From NCBI GenBank assembly GCA_036925085.1, contig JAUPFP010000002.1:8202390-8266389 (forward strand): 64,000 bases of DNA. The letters are read 5' to 3'. Positions 49,001 to 54,891 of this stretch are shown here, in pieces. The notes beneath the pieces were generated by a model. It was not told where the DNA came from, did no database searches, and saw nothing but the letters and a program-made list of their open reading frames with translations. The stretch's first letter is position 1. Each line of letters opens with the position of its first letter. The position numbers were made by a program, and so were the translations under genes. Origin of the DNA: Brachycybe producta. Its lineage: Eukaryota; Arthropoda; Diplopoda; Playtdesmida; Andrognathidae.

Positions 49001-52000
49001 AGAATTTAATTTAATTTAAAAAATGATAGGAATTCTACTATTATTTAGATGTTGCTCTGTTGGCGAAAAACCTTCGCATTTACGATATAAGAGTATTTTT
49101 TTTTTCGTAACGAAATCTAAGCACCTTTTGGCATTTACTACGTTAATGTACGATCTCGCAGCCGTTTCGAATCGAAACATTTCTTTTTATTGGGCTACAT
49201 AAAATTCAATAGCAGCTTATAAATAAGAATTCTGGCAACTTTTAAAATGCTGTTAAACTTTTTGAGTCCACATTTGTTCTTCGTAGCCAAAGTTTTGCCA
49301 AAGAGGCCGAACTCTTGTTTTTCTCTTGCTACGATCTTGAATGAAGGAAATGAAATGCCAGCAATTGGCAACAAATAAAACACACACATACAAAGACAAA
49401 CATGAATTCATATACAAAGAAGTAAACAGGTTTATTTATAATTAACTCTTCACTGAGAGCGAGAGACAAGAGAGGAAGACCGTTTTTGGTCGAGGAGTTT
49501 CAGAGAGGAGACGAGAGAAGACAAATTCGTCGAAGAAACTGAAGAAAAAGTAAAAATGAACACGGATCACTTCTTCTCTTTTTTGAATATTACTTTTTTG
49601 TGACTTGCACTTGGCATTGTGGCAAGTTTTACTCCATAAATTTGATTGCATCTTGGTGTTTGGGGGTTTTTTTTTCCTTCGATTTTTTCTTCTTCTTCAT
49701 TGCATACATTTTTGTTGTTTGTCTGGGTGTTCCAACTTTAGACACATGTTATTTCTTTCCAAAAAAACAAAAACAACATGTGGTTTTAAAAGGAGATTTA
49801 TCAGAGGTGGAACAAAAAAAGCATGTAATGGGTTGACGTACTCTCGAATTCAAGATCTTCTTTACATTTTAACTCGGAAAATATTACTTTTTATTTAATT
49901 CGGTCATTTTTGGTTGCAATTGGATTTATATAATTTAAATTCAGGTGGCTTTGTAGATATTTATTTTTCTTTTGTCCCCTCGGACGGTGTCACTGCAGTA
50001 GCTTATGCGATGTTTCAAACTGTCATAAAAAGTTTATTTTGAAAAAGATATCATCACGAAAGAAATTTTAACAATATCACCACGGGCGAGTGACGAGAGT
50101 TTCTATAGAACATAACGGCCACTGTAGTAGCGCCATCCGAGGGAACAAAAACAAAATAAATATCTATTCAGCCGCTTAAAACAATTTAAATCAGAATTGA
50201 CATTGTCACGTTTATTGTTGACAGTTTGCAATTTGCACTTCCCTTGGCATATACAAATCTTCTGGTATGTTGTAGTAAAAAGCAGACTATAAAGGCAGCA
50301 TTATTGACATTATTTTAAATTTTCTTATCCATTATTTTTTTAAGCAAAAAATTTCTGATGCATTTTTTTCTTCTAGTTTTTAACTTGTTTGGACGAGTTT
50401 TTTTAAGTCACTGTGTGAGAATTTTAACTCTCTCTCTCAGGTCGTTGGCCAATAGATATATATTATATTTTAAGATAGATTCATGGACAAAAATTACGGC
50501 CCGAAGGACACCGTGGTGGCATTTTTTTCTGTGTGCTGCAGTTAGTTATTCAATCAGAAACAATGAATGAATAATGCTCATCATTTCACTTTTGACAACC
50601 TGTTGCTACGAGAGAAACTTTTGAGCTTTCGTACTATTTGCTTAAACTTAACGTAACATTATTTTTCTCTTGTGATGGACAAATGATTTCCGTGGGAATG
50701 AAATCATGTTGTAGCGAGGTTTTTTTTGGGGTGGCGGTTGTTGTCGAGAGAGATGGAGAGGTTAACGCATAGCAAATTATTTTTCGATATGTGGGCCGTA
50801 ACATTCGAAGAAGAAACTCTCGGACACTAAAATTAGCATACGAATAGCATTCGGTGTTAGTAAGTATGTTTGTGGTTTTGTTACGAGTCAAGCGGAATTT
50901 TGATTAGGTTATGTTACGAGGGCAAAATGTCACTAGAGATACTTTTTATTATTATTATTATTATTATTATCATTATTGTTTGGTCAAATTATAAGAAGAA
51001 TGTCGTTGGCCTTGCCATTTTCCTTCATAAATCTTAATTCAGACATTTTTTTTTTAAAAAATAGTTGCCGCCAAATGCGAGAATGTCCGATGTGGGAAAC
51101 GTCGTACTTGTTTGACCGAAACCGAAACGGGTCTACCTCGCTGTAGTACGTGCCAATTTAATTGCAAGAGTTTTCGGCTCAAATTAGAAGGACCTGTGTG
51201 TGCCACAAATAATCGCACTTATGCCACTTGGTGCCACATGATGCAGGAGTCTTGTAACACTGGTGTGGTGATTGAAACCAGACACAGTGGAGTCTGTGAA
51301 GGTACGAAACAACAACAAGGAGAGAGAGAGAGAAAAAGAAGAAAAACAGAAAAAGTATCGAAAAAATAGGGTGGACTCATTTTAGATGGTTTATGAACAG
51401 CTGATTTTCGAACTCTTAATTATTCTGTCTTTCAGGGGCACAATTTGAGAGAAACTAGAAAGTGTTTTAGAAACTAGAGGGGTAGATCAATTACTTTATT
51501 ACTATTTTCATGTTGATATCTTTCAAAATAAACTTTTTTATAGACCAAAAATTAACAACACTGCTTATATAGTTGGGTCATTTTCAAACTCGGATAAAAA
51601 TCTTATTTTGAAAGATAACTCATGAAAATTCTCTTAAGTGATCGAGCTACCCTTCTAGTTTCTAAAACACTTTCAAGTTTTTCTCGGTGTTGCATTTGAA
51701 AAATAGAAATTACACTTTTAAAAACACATTTTGTATTGTTTCACATTTAAGCAATAGACTAGACTGTGCCACCCAAGTATATTTTGATAATTCTTTTACA
51801 TAATTTCACATGTCCAGTGACTCAGTTGTTTCAATAAATGCAAAAAACAACTGTATCTTTCTATATGTAAAGAGAAAGAAAACCTGGCTTTCTCTAGTGG
51901 CTTTTACTATGGGATACGTTCTACTTTGGTTAAATATCGATTCAGCTTTCAAAATTGATTACAAAACTGCAATAAAATTAGATTAGGCCAAAATATGGAC

Positions 52001-52210
52001 ATGTGACGTTTTGAAGAGAGAAAAAAAAAGCTCCTCATATTATAATATGGGATGTATCGGATTTTGTCTCACAATTATACTTATTGATAAAATTGTTGTT
52101 TCTCTTTGTGTTTTTCAGGAAGTCTTTCACTGCAAAAAGAGCATAATTGTATTTCGACGTCGGACGACGAAGACAAAGTATCGACACCGAAAAGTCTGAA
52201 ATCGTCGTAG
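27824..52210 (+). CDS. FST: Follistatin, six-exon gene (whole span)
   Basis: Follistatin is a secreted glycoprotein that wraps around activin-type TGF-beta ligands and blocks receptor binding. Joining 27824-28001, 46757-46948, 47158-47373, 47824-48042, 51065-51301 and 52119-52210 gives 1134 nt: 377 residues plus stop, against 344 in human FST. Order: Gly-rich N-terminus and hydrophobic segment (1-59), N-terminal domain (61-123, with CW, KEDCC, STSWTPED, FYWM and PNCQPC), three follistatin/Kazal modules (about 124-195, 196-268, 269-347) and a 30-residue tail with DDED. All five introns are phase 1 with GT-AG ends, so modules are cleanly exchangeable, as in vertebrate FST. Follistatin-like 3 and agrin-type proteins were considered; the N-terminal domain plus exactly three modules and a short tail argues for follistatin itself. 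Confidence 0.95.
28140..28866 (+). repeat. TG/TC-rich degenerate tract just inside intron 1
   Basis: About 720 bp are almost purine-free on the + strand, built from GTGTGTG, TTTCTTTC and GCGTGTGT words with irregular spacing. Long open frames across it (rich in Cys, Val, Phe, Leu) exist on the + strand only because stop codons need purines. It is not coding. Confidence 0.85.
28867..28967. repeat. ATGCCGCGTTTATAGTCG MITE, copy 1
   Basis: ATGCCGCGTTTATAGTCGAT at the left pairs with ATCGACTATAAACACGTCAT at the right. A related copy lies at 32945-33042. Confidence 0.75.
30264..30450. repeat. Single arm of the 8338-type AT-rich palindrome
   Basis: It repeats ATGGAAATCTTTATTGAAAT, AAAGTACATATATTTTAGAA and CATATTTATG from the element at 8338-8708. 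The other arm is missing or too diverged to see. Confidence 0.6.
30498..30962. mobile_element. TACCTAGTACACACCTGA MITE, two copies in opposite orientation
   Basis: The first part (to about 30668) is an inverted, shortened copy that starts TACCTAGTCGACACTTCAGC and contains GGAATCCAGTTAAGGACAT. The second part (from about 30669) reads forward: ACACACCTGATAATTTAAAT, GTGAAGGGCAAAC, CCTTAACTGGATTCCGTAG, ending AACTCATGTGTGTGTAG. The copies share one junction. Confidence 0.7.
31910..32395 (+). repeat. Degenerate array of AAATCGCGATTTAAATCAC / GTTGATTTTAAT words
   Basis: Words such as CGCGATTTAA, AAATCAC(G/T)TTGATTTT and AATAAATCAATTTAAAT recur about every 30-60 bp with drift in spacing and sequence, forming many overlapping small palindromes. 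No frame or element end is visible. Confidence 0.65.
32945..33042. repeat. ATGCCGAGTTTATAG MITE, copy 2
   Basis: ATGCCGAGTTTATAGTTTGT pairs with the complement of the right end CGACTATAAACGTGGCAT. It is the same family as 28867-28967, with a purine-rich centre (GATAGGAAGGAAG). Confidence 0.7.
33221..33539. mobile_element. TACCTAGTACACACCTGA MITE, copy 2
   Basis: It starts TACCTAGTACACACCTGATA and ends CATGTGTGCATACAAGATA. It is colinear with the 16251 copy over nearly its full length, including GTTCATGTCCTTAACTGG. Confidence 0.75.
33545..33700. repeat. Half-copy of the 'AACTAGAAGGGTAG' MITE
   Basis: It follows the previous MITE directly: CTCTCGAACTCTGATTATTC, CTGTTTTTCAGGTG, GTTTTGAAGACTAGAAAGGT. 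The acceptor-like CTGTTTTTCAG is in the follistatin sense orientation. The returning half is not recognisable. Confidence 0.65.
33740..34160. other. Less AT-rich non-coding segment with a TGGTTGCCACT hairpin
   Basis: CATGGTTGCCACTTTAAAC at 33984 is matched in complement by GAGTGGCAACCATG at 34041-34054, enclosing ACCTGGAAAAAAAGTCAGGG. Words like the last recur near 41230 and 41540. Minus-strand open frames here show no recognised domain; a decayed element fragment is the likeliest reading. Confidence 0.45.
34714..35755. mobile_element. Outer element with TAAGGCNCTGTTTCCACTT ends
   Basis: The left end is TAAGGCCCTTGTTTCCACTT and the complement of the right end is TAAGGCACTGTTTCCACTTA. Similar ends occur in the small MITE at 53137 and as lone termini near 14438 and 63222. 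Between the ends are the palindrome at 34775-35207 and about 500 bp of AT-rich sequence with no conserved frame. No target duplication was seen. Confidence 0.6.
34775..35207. mobile_element. GAGGCGCCGTTTGGGTCATA palindromic element with internal array
   Basis: GAGGCGCCGTTTGGGTCATA at the left is returned at the right. Next in are AATTAAATCCCAAACAT against ATGTTTGGGATTTAATT. The interior is a tandem of TTTTTGGGATATATAAAATA-like units, about five in one orientation on the right and three in the other on the left, around CCTAACCTAACC. Confidence 0.85.
36287..36690 (+). repeat. 27-bp minisatellite
   Basis: About 16 units of CTTGAGACTTTCTTCAAATT plus TTGATTT, with 23-bp variants missing TTCT, cover 400 bp. 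TTTTCTTTC, TTTTGCTTTC and TTTTGATTTC variants alternate. Copies at the right end are more diverged. No open frame crosses it on either strand. Confidence 0.85.
37762..37962. mobile_element. TAGCCCC-ended MITE, 201 bp
   Basis: The left end is TAGCCCCGAGACACACAGGC and the complement of the right end is TAGCCCCTTGTCACACAAGC. Inside, TTTTGGAACACTTTT and its complement extend the arms, as do GAAGTNGNAAG-type blocks. The termini look hAT-like; no clear target duplication is present. Confidence 0.75.
40200..40620. repeat. Cluster of 'AACTAGAAGGGTAG' MITE pieces
   Basis: Three returning halves lie close together: CCCTTCTAGTATCTAAAACA near 40243, GTTCTTCTAGTTTCCAAAGC near 40342 and ACTCTTCTAGTTTCTAACC near 40591. 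AGTCGATTTTCGTGTTGATA and AAAAGTCGACTTATAAATGA form an internal inverted pair. Confidence 0.6.
43281..43680 (+). repeat. Diverged direct duplication, ~200-bp unit
   Basis: Unit 1 (43281-43499) and unit 2 (43500-43680) both read ATTACCARAGCATAAA, TGGNGCAG, AAATTATAAATGCTAMACAT, ATTATTAGAAAYATATC and end at an ATTGCAATT block. Divergence is moderate and no reading frame is shared. Confidence 0.75.
44640..44700 (+). repeat. Fragment of the 'AACTAGAAGGGTAG' MITE
   Basis: TTTGAAACTAGAAAAATAGG followed by GGTATTTTCATCTCGTTAT matches the sense half of the family. The rest is lost. Confidence 0.5.
44922..45078. repeat. 157-bp near-perfect hairpin with ATCTGCA words
   Basis: The 72-bp arms (left starts TTACTGTCAATCTGCAGATT) differ at only about five positions, around a loop of about 13 bases containing ATTTTAGGTG. 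The word ATCTGCA recurs three to four times in each arm. No duplication of flanking sequence was seen. Confidence 0.85.
46403..46692. repeat. 'AACTAGAAGGGTAG' MITE next to follistatin exon 2
   Basis: The sense half has TTATTCTCTGTTTCAGATGC and TTAGAAACTAGAACAGGGTA. The returning half has TATCCTTTTAGTTTCCTAAC and GAATAAGCAAGAGTTCG. It ends about 65 bp before the exon 2 acceptor. CTCTGTTTCAG in sense orientation is a possible competing acceptor. Confidence 0.7.
46757..46948 (+). CDS. FST: Follistatin exon 2: N-terminal domain
   Basis: It encodes residues 60-123 after TTGTTTTCAG. It carries the activin-contacting N-terminal fold: CW at 63-64, C73, paired Cys86-Cys87, STSW (93-96), FFYWM (106-110), C119 and C122. 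Spacing equals the human domain without gaps. Donor AAAG|GTGAAA, phase 1. By alignment the residues matching human Ile51 and Phe52 are Ala111 and Leu112. Confidence 0.97.
46971..47093. mobile_element. TTAA-flanked MITE in intron 2 (GGTGRCTGAA ends)
   Basis: TTAA stands at both borders (46971-46974, 47090-47093). Inside, GGTGGCTGAATAG faces the complement of CAGTCACC. The arms are A/T-rich, and GTGGCGCCATCCGAGG sits near the right. A related, longer copy is at 49943-50177. TTAA targets suggest a piggyBac/Kolobok-type mobiliser. Confidence 0.75.
47158..47373 (+). CDS. FST: Follistatin exon 3: follistatin module 1
   Basis: It encodes residues 124-195 after TTTGCGAACAG. The EGF-like half holds CKGVYC and KKCVLRKG; the Kazal half holds CAPDC, GPICGTDGRTYRHYC and GPC. 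It is the most basic module (SKQKRKGP, LKRSCRKKKQ). In vertebrates this module holds the heparin-binding site (KKCRMNKKNKPRC); the local equivalent KKCVLRKGQPKC is less basic, but RKKK later in the module adds charge. Donor CAGA|GTAAGA, phase 1. Confidence 0.97.
47440..47515. repeat. AGGCTAGT hairpin in intron 3
   Basis: AATAGGCTGGTTAAGGGCTA faces CTAGCCTCTAAACAGTC, the same small hairpin found at 9108, 11960, 13390 and inside 23288-23606. The rest of intron 3 (to 47823) is AT-rich and holds a piece of the AACTAGAA family near 47585. Confidence 0.6.
47824..48042 (+). CDS. FST: Follistatin exon 4: follistatin module 2
   Basis: It encodes residues 196-268 after TTATTTGGCAG. Seen: SCRFLTCPGKKQCLLDQN, CVRCTRQCPEN, VCGINGVTYNSLCHL, AACEKG and AYFGKC. 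Cysteine spacing matches the second vertebrate module; human GVTYSSACHLRKATC corresponds to GVTYNSLCHLRQAAC here. Donor AAAG|GTAAGA, phase 1. Confidence 0.97.
48662..48818. repeat. 157-bp near-perfect AT-rich hairpin
   Basis: The arms of about 78 bp (left starts TTACAATTTGAATATTTGCA) differ at about three or four positions and meet almost without a loop at ACTTTTTAAGT. It is unrelated in sequence to the equally long hairpin at 44922. Confidence 0.88.
49943..50177. repeat. Longer copy of the GGTGGCTGAATAG MITE
   Basis: AGGTGGCTTTGTAGATATTT at the left faces the complement of AAATATCTATTCAGCCGCTT at the right. CCCCTCGGACGGTG and GCGCCATCCGAGGG form an internal inverted pair. A piece with AAAAAGTTTATTTTGAAAAA AGATATCA-type sequence appears inserted in the middle. 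Confidence 0.65.
51065..51301 (+). CDS. FST: Follistatin exon 5: follistatin module 3
   Basis: It encodes residues 269-347 after AAAAAATAG. Seen: KCENVRCGKRRTCL, PRCSTCQFNC, GPVCATNNRTYATWCHM, SCNTG and RHSGVCE. Human PVCASDNATYASECAM and VKHSGSC align directly. Donor GAAG|GTACGA, phase 1. Read-through into the intron stays open to TAG at 51367-51369. Confidence 0.96.
51390..51718. repeat. 'AACTAGAAGGGTAG' MITE, full length, in follistatin intron 5
   Basis: The best preserved copy. The left half reads TTTCGAACTCTTAATTATTC, CTGTCTTTCAGGGG, GTTTTAGAAACTAGAGGGGT and GTTGATATCTTTCAAAATAA. The right half returns GTGATCGAGCTACCCTTCTA, GTTTCTAAAACACTTTCAAG and TTGAAAAATAGAA. The acceptor-like CTGTCTTTCAG is in sense orientation. 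Confidence 0.8.
52119..52210 (+). CDS. FST: Follistatin exon 6: C-terminal tail
   Basis: After TGTGTTTTTCAG the exon adds residues 348-377, starting GSLSLQKEHN, with STSDDEDK in the middle and ending KSLKSS before TAG (52208-52210). Vertebrate FST315 has a longer, far more acidic tail encoded by the corresponding last exon. Here the acidic block is only DDED, and an unpaired Cys (358) is present. The exon choice is supported by the acceptor, the phase and the stop. Confidence 0.85.
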
Positions 52211-52840
52211 ATCTCGACACAAATAAACCGTGATTGTCGTTCATTGTTGCAAAAAAGTGAGACCTTGGCCGAAACAAAAAAAAACGTGTCAAAGCTTCTT
52301 CTTCTCTACTACTTCTTTGGTTTTAATTCCGAAGAAAGAAAAAAAAAAAAAAAGAGGTGAAACTGGACGATCCTCGCTCACTACTAACTTTGCATTGAAC
52401 GGAAGATCCTGTCTCTTTCTCTCTTATCCTGGTGAAATTTTCGAGGCGGTCTTTGTCCCACCATCACTTCCTCCTCCTCCTCCTCCTCCTTTTCTCTTTC
52501 TCAAATATAACAATGAGATTGTTTCAGTTTGTCCTATTAATTGTTTGAGTGCAATGCTCTTCAGGTGTGTGTTTTTTATTCAGAGAAAGGAAAGAAAATC
52601 GGAAAAATGACATTTGTTTTCACGTAGGAGCCACTTTCGGGCGGATTTTGTTTCTCGAACATTTTTTCAGAGAGAGAGAGAGCAGCAACATTTTCCACTT
52701 TTGTTCTGGCACCGCTGGCCGTTCCTATAATTTTCTTTCTGTTTGTCTCTCCTATTCGCCTCTTCAACAAAGGATCAGGTATAATTGCAGCCAATATACA
52801 AATTTACATTCCGGATCATATAAAACAAAAAAGAAATAAA
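52211..52840 (+). other. Presumed follistatin 3' UTR with polyadenylation signals
   Basis: AATAAA occurs at 52222-52227, probably too close to the stop to be the main signal, and again at 52835-52840. The stretch between is less AT-rich than the intergenic DNA, with A-rich and CTCCTCCTCC tracts. Open frames here have no domains. The true 3' end is not determined. Confidence 0.45.
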
Positions 52841-53071
52841 TATTCTTTATCGTGGCTTCAGCTCTTTCGCAAGACGACGACTGCGGAACTTTTAAATGTT
52901 GTTTTTTGTTTCACTGCGTTTTTTACGGCTCTTATAAACAGAACTATTTCGAACTTGTCTACGAACAAAAAAAAACGTCCGCACAGAGCAAAGATGAATG
53001 ATTTAATATTGACTTGTCCTGGTTGTCCATTTTTATATATTGTCTCTTTATGTGTGATATTATTATTATTA

Positions 53072-53104
<33 letters not shown>

Positions 53105-53136
53105 GATGTATAAAACAAAAGTATATATTTAACTTT
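52841..53136. other. Intergenic spacer with (ATT)n
   Basis: Holds an ATTATTATT microsatellite at about 53060-53102. Nothing else is supported. Confidence 0.6.
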
Positions 53137-53319
53137 TATGCCTTGTTTCCACTGGGGTGAAAATTTGAACTTTTTGATGATTTCAACTGGTGAAAAATTG
53201 AACCAACGTGGCCTTCTGCTTATGATAGTGAATCAGCGGCGGGCCACGTTTCTTCTATTTGTCACCAGTTGAAATCTGCAAAAAGTTCAAATTTTTACCC
53301 CAGTCGAAACAGGACCTTA
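53137..53319. mobile_element. Small MITE of the TAAGGYCCTGTTTCCACTGG type
   Basis: TGCCTTGTTTCCACTGGGGT with AAAATTTGAACTTTTT at the left faces the complement of the right end TTTACCCCAGTCGAAACAGG. Inside, GATTTCAACTGGTGA and AACNNNCGTGGCC extend the arms to about 75 bp. The ends relate it to 34714-35755. Confidence 0.8.
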
Positions 53320-53533
53320 CAAAGGCTTTTTTTTTCAGGTGACGACGATAGTCAATTCGAAGTTTAGCAAAAGAGAAAGAAAATTTAAGCGCACATTTCA
53401 TTTGAAACTCTAATCATTAAGTTATTAAATTTTCATCGTCATTTGATTATCTTTTCTTTCTTTCTCTCTCTTTCTCTTTTTCTTTTTATTCATATTTTTG
53501 TTTTTTTCATTTGAAGTTTTTATAGGATATAAC

Positions 53534-54012
53534 TAGGGTTCGGATTTTTATGCAATATCAAAGCAAATGTTTCTCAATCTGTGGCTCAATTATCCAATTG
53601 TCACGTAACAATTTTGTTTAGATCAACCAACAATTATGGTTTCTTTCAATCAAAACAACTGGTTTGAGGCTAGATCTCTTAGTTGACAACTGATAGTAAC
53701 CAGAAAGACAATAAGAAGAAAATCCACATGACATTAAATTGTCATATCGAGATCATAACCTTGCAATAGTTGCAAAAAAAAAACAAATTACAAAAGATGA
53801 ATGTCATGGTCGACTTCTGTACAAAAGGACAATCATAAAATAACAATGCATCAACAGTGGCATCGTAACATATGATTGTCACAATTGTGTAATGAGGCCC
53901 CAGACATATAACCCTTAACCAGCCGTAATGTTGATGATTACTTCACAATTGAGCAGTTTGCCCCACAAATATAAAAACATTTGCTTGATTTGTCGTTAAA
54001 ATCCGAGCCATA
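53534..54012. repeat. TAGGGTTCGGATTTTTATGC MITE, longer copy
   Basis: The left end TAGGGTTCGGATTTTTATGC and the complement of the right end (TATGGCTCGGATTTTAACG) are the family ends of 23288-23606. The left arm keeps CAATATCAAAGCAAATGTTT and GTTTGAGGCTAGA. The middle is an extra 200 bp with inverted CATGACATT/AATGTCATG words, probably a nested insertion that removed the returning TCTAGCCTC half. Confidence 0.65.
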
Positions 54013-54564
54013 ATGATAACCGTAGGGGACCGGAATTTTATGCTCAAATATGCTGAACTATGGAGAGAGAGAAATCTTAAAAATCTGACAGAGATATGAC
54101 TTTTTTTAAAATAAAAAAGGTTAGTGTTTCTATTATTTAGTCAAAGTTACGATATAAGATAATTGCTTATTTTTACATTCGTTTTTTGAATGAGAGAGTT
54201 AAAAGAAGTTTATTTCGTAACTGAAAAGTGGCGCAATTGTAATTTCTAGTTGTATAAAGTTGGACGTAATGTTTTTTTAAGTAACTTTCAAAAAAAAAAA
54301 TTTAAAGTTTGTTAGAAACTAGAATGGTTAAAAAGCATTCTAATGATGATATCTTTTAAAAGATATTCGAAGTTTGTTAGGAAGTGGAAATAAAGTCAAT
54401 AATATGACTAAAAGTATTTTTAGATGATGATTTTCTTCTAAAATAATATAATTATAATATATAATAATAATATTATACTACTTTAAATTAATTTGAGAAT
54501 TGTTATTACAAAACTTTAGGTTCATTTCCAAAGCTTTATGAAAAATGTTTTTTATGGAGGAGAA

Positions 54565-54891
54565 TACGTTTAACACGAAATGGTAGAGACCCGAATATTT
54601 TTTCATGTTAAACGAATTATTTAAAGTCTTAACTTTTACTTCGTGCTATAGGAAGAGAATTTGATGTAGATTTGTATTCTTTGGGCGGAAAAGATTTTTG
54701 AAGTTAACCAATATTTTCGAGTTATACGTTTTCGAATAAAACGAATTTAAATAAACGAGCCAAACATATTTTGTGTTAATCGAAATTTGGTGTTATTCGT
54801 TTTTGTGTTAACCGATTTGCGTTGAGACTGGCCGAGCATTTAATTTTGTGTTATCCGATTTTTCGTGTTAAACGATTTTCACTTTAGAAAA
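54565..54891 (+). repeat. Cluster of GTGTTAANCGAWTT words
   Basis: At least seven variants of GTGTTAAACGATT occur in 330 bp, mainly forward (TGTGTTAATCGAAAT, TGTGTTAACCGATTT, TGTGTTATCCGATTT, CGTGTTAAACGATTT) and once inverted at the left border (CGTTTAACACGAAAT). The outermost words form an inverted pair, so the segment may be an element with internal motif repeats. Confidence 0.6.

Larger units (their letters stand above)
48043..51064 (+). other. Follistatin intron 4 (3.0 kb)
   Basis: GTAAGA to AAAAAATAG. Its contents are an AACTAGAA-family fragment near 48400-48600 (with TCTGTTTTGCAG in sense orientation), the 157-bp hairpin at 48662, the TTAA-type MITE at 49943 and (ATT)n at about 50948. 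No exon is supported; frames at 49442-49900 have no recognisable domain. Confidence 0.75.

Noticed and set aside
52230-52839. Frames of 96-126 codons after the follistatin stop
   Set aside because: They lie in the presumed 3' UTR, contain A-rich and CTC-repeat segments, and have no domain.
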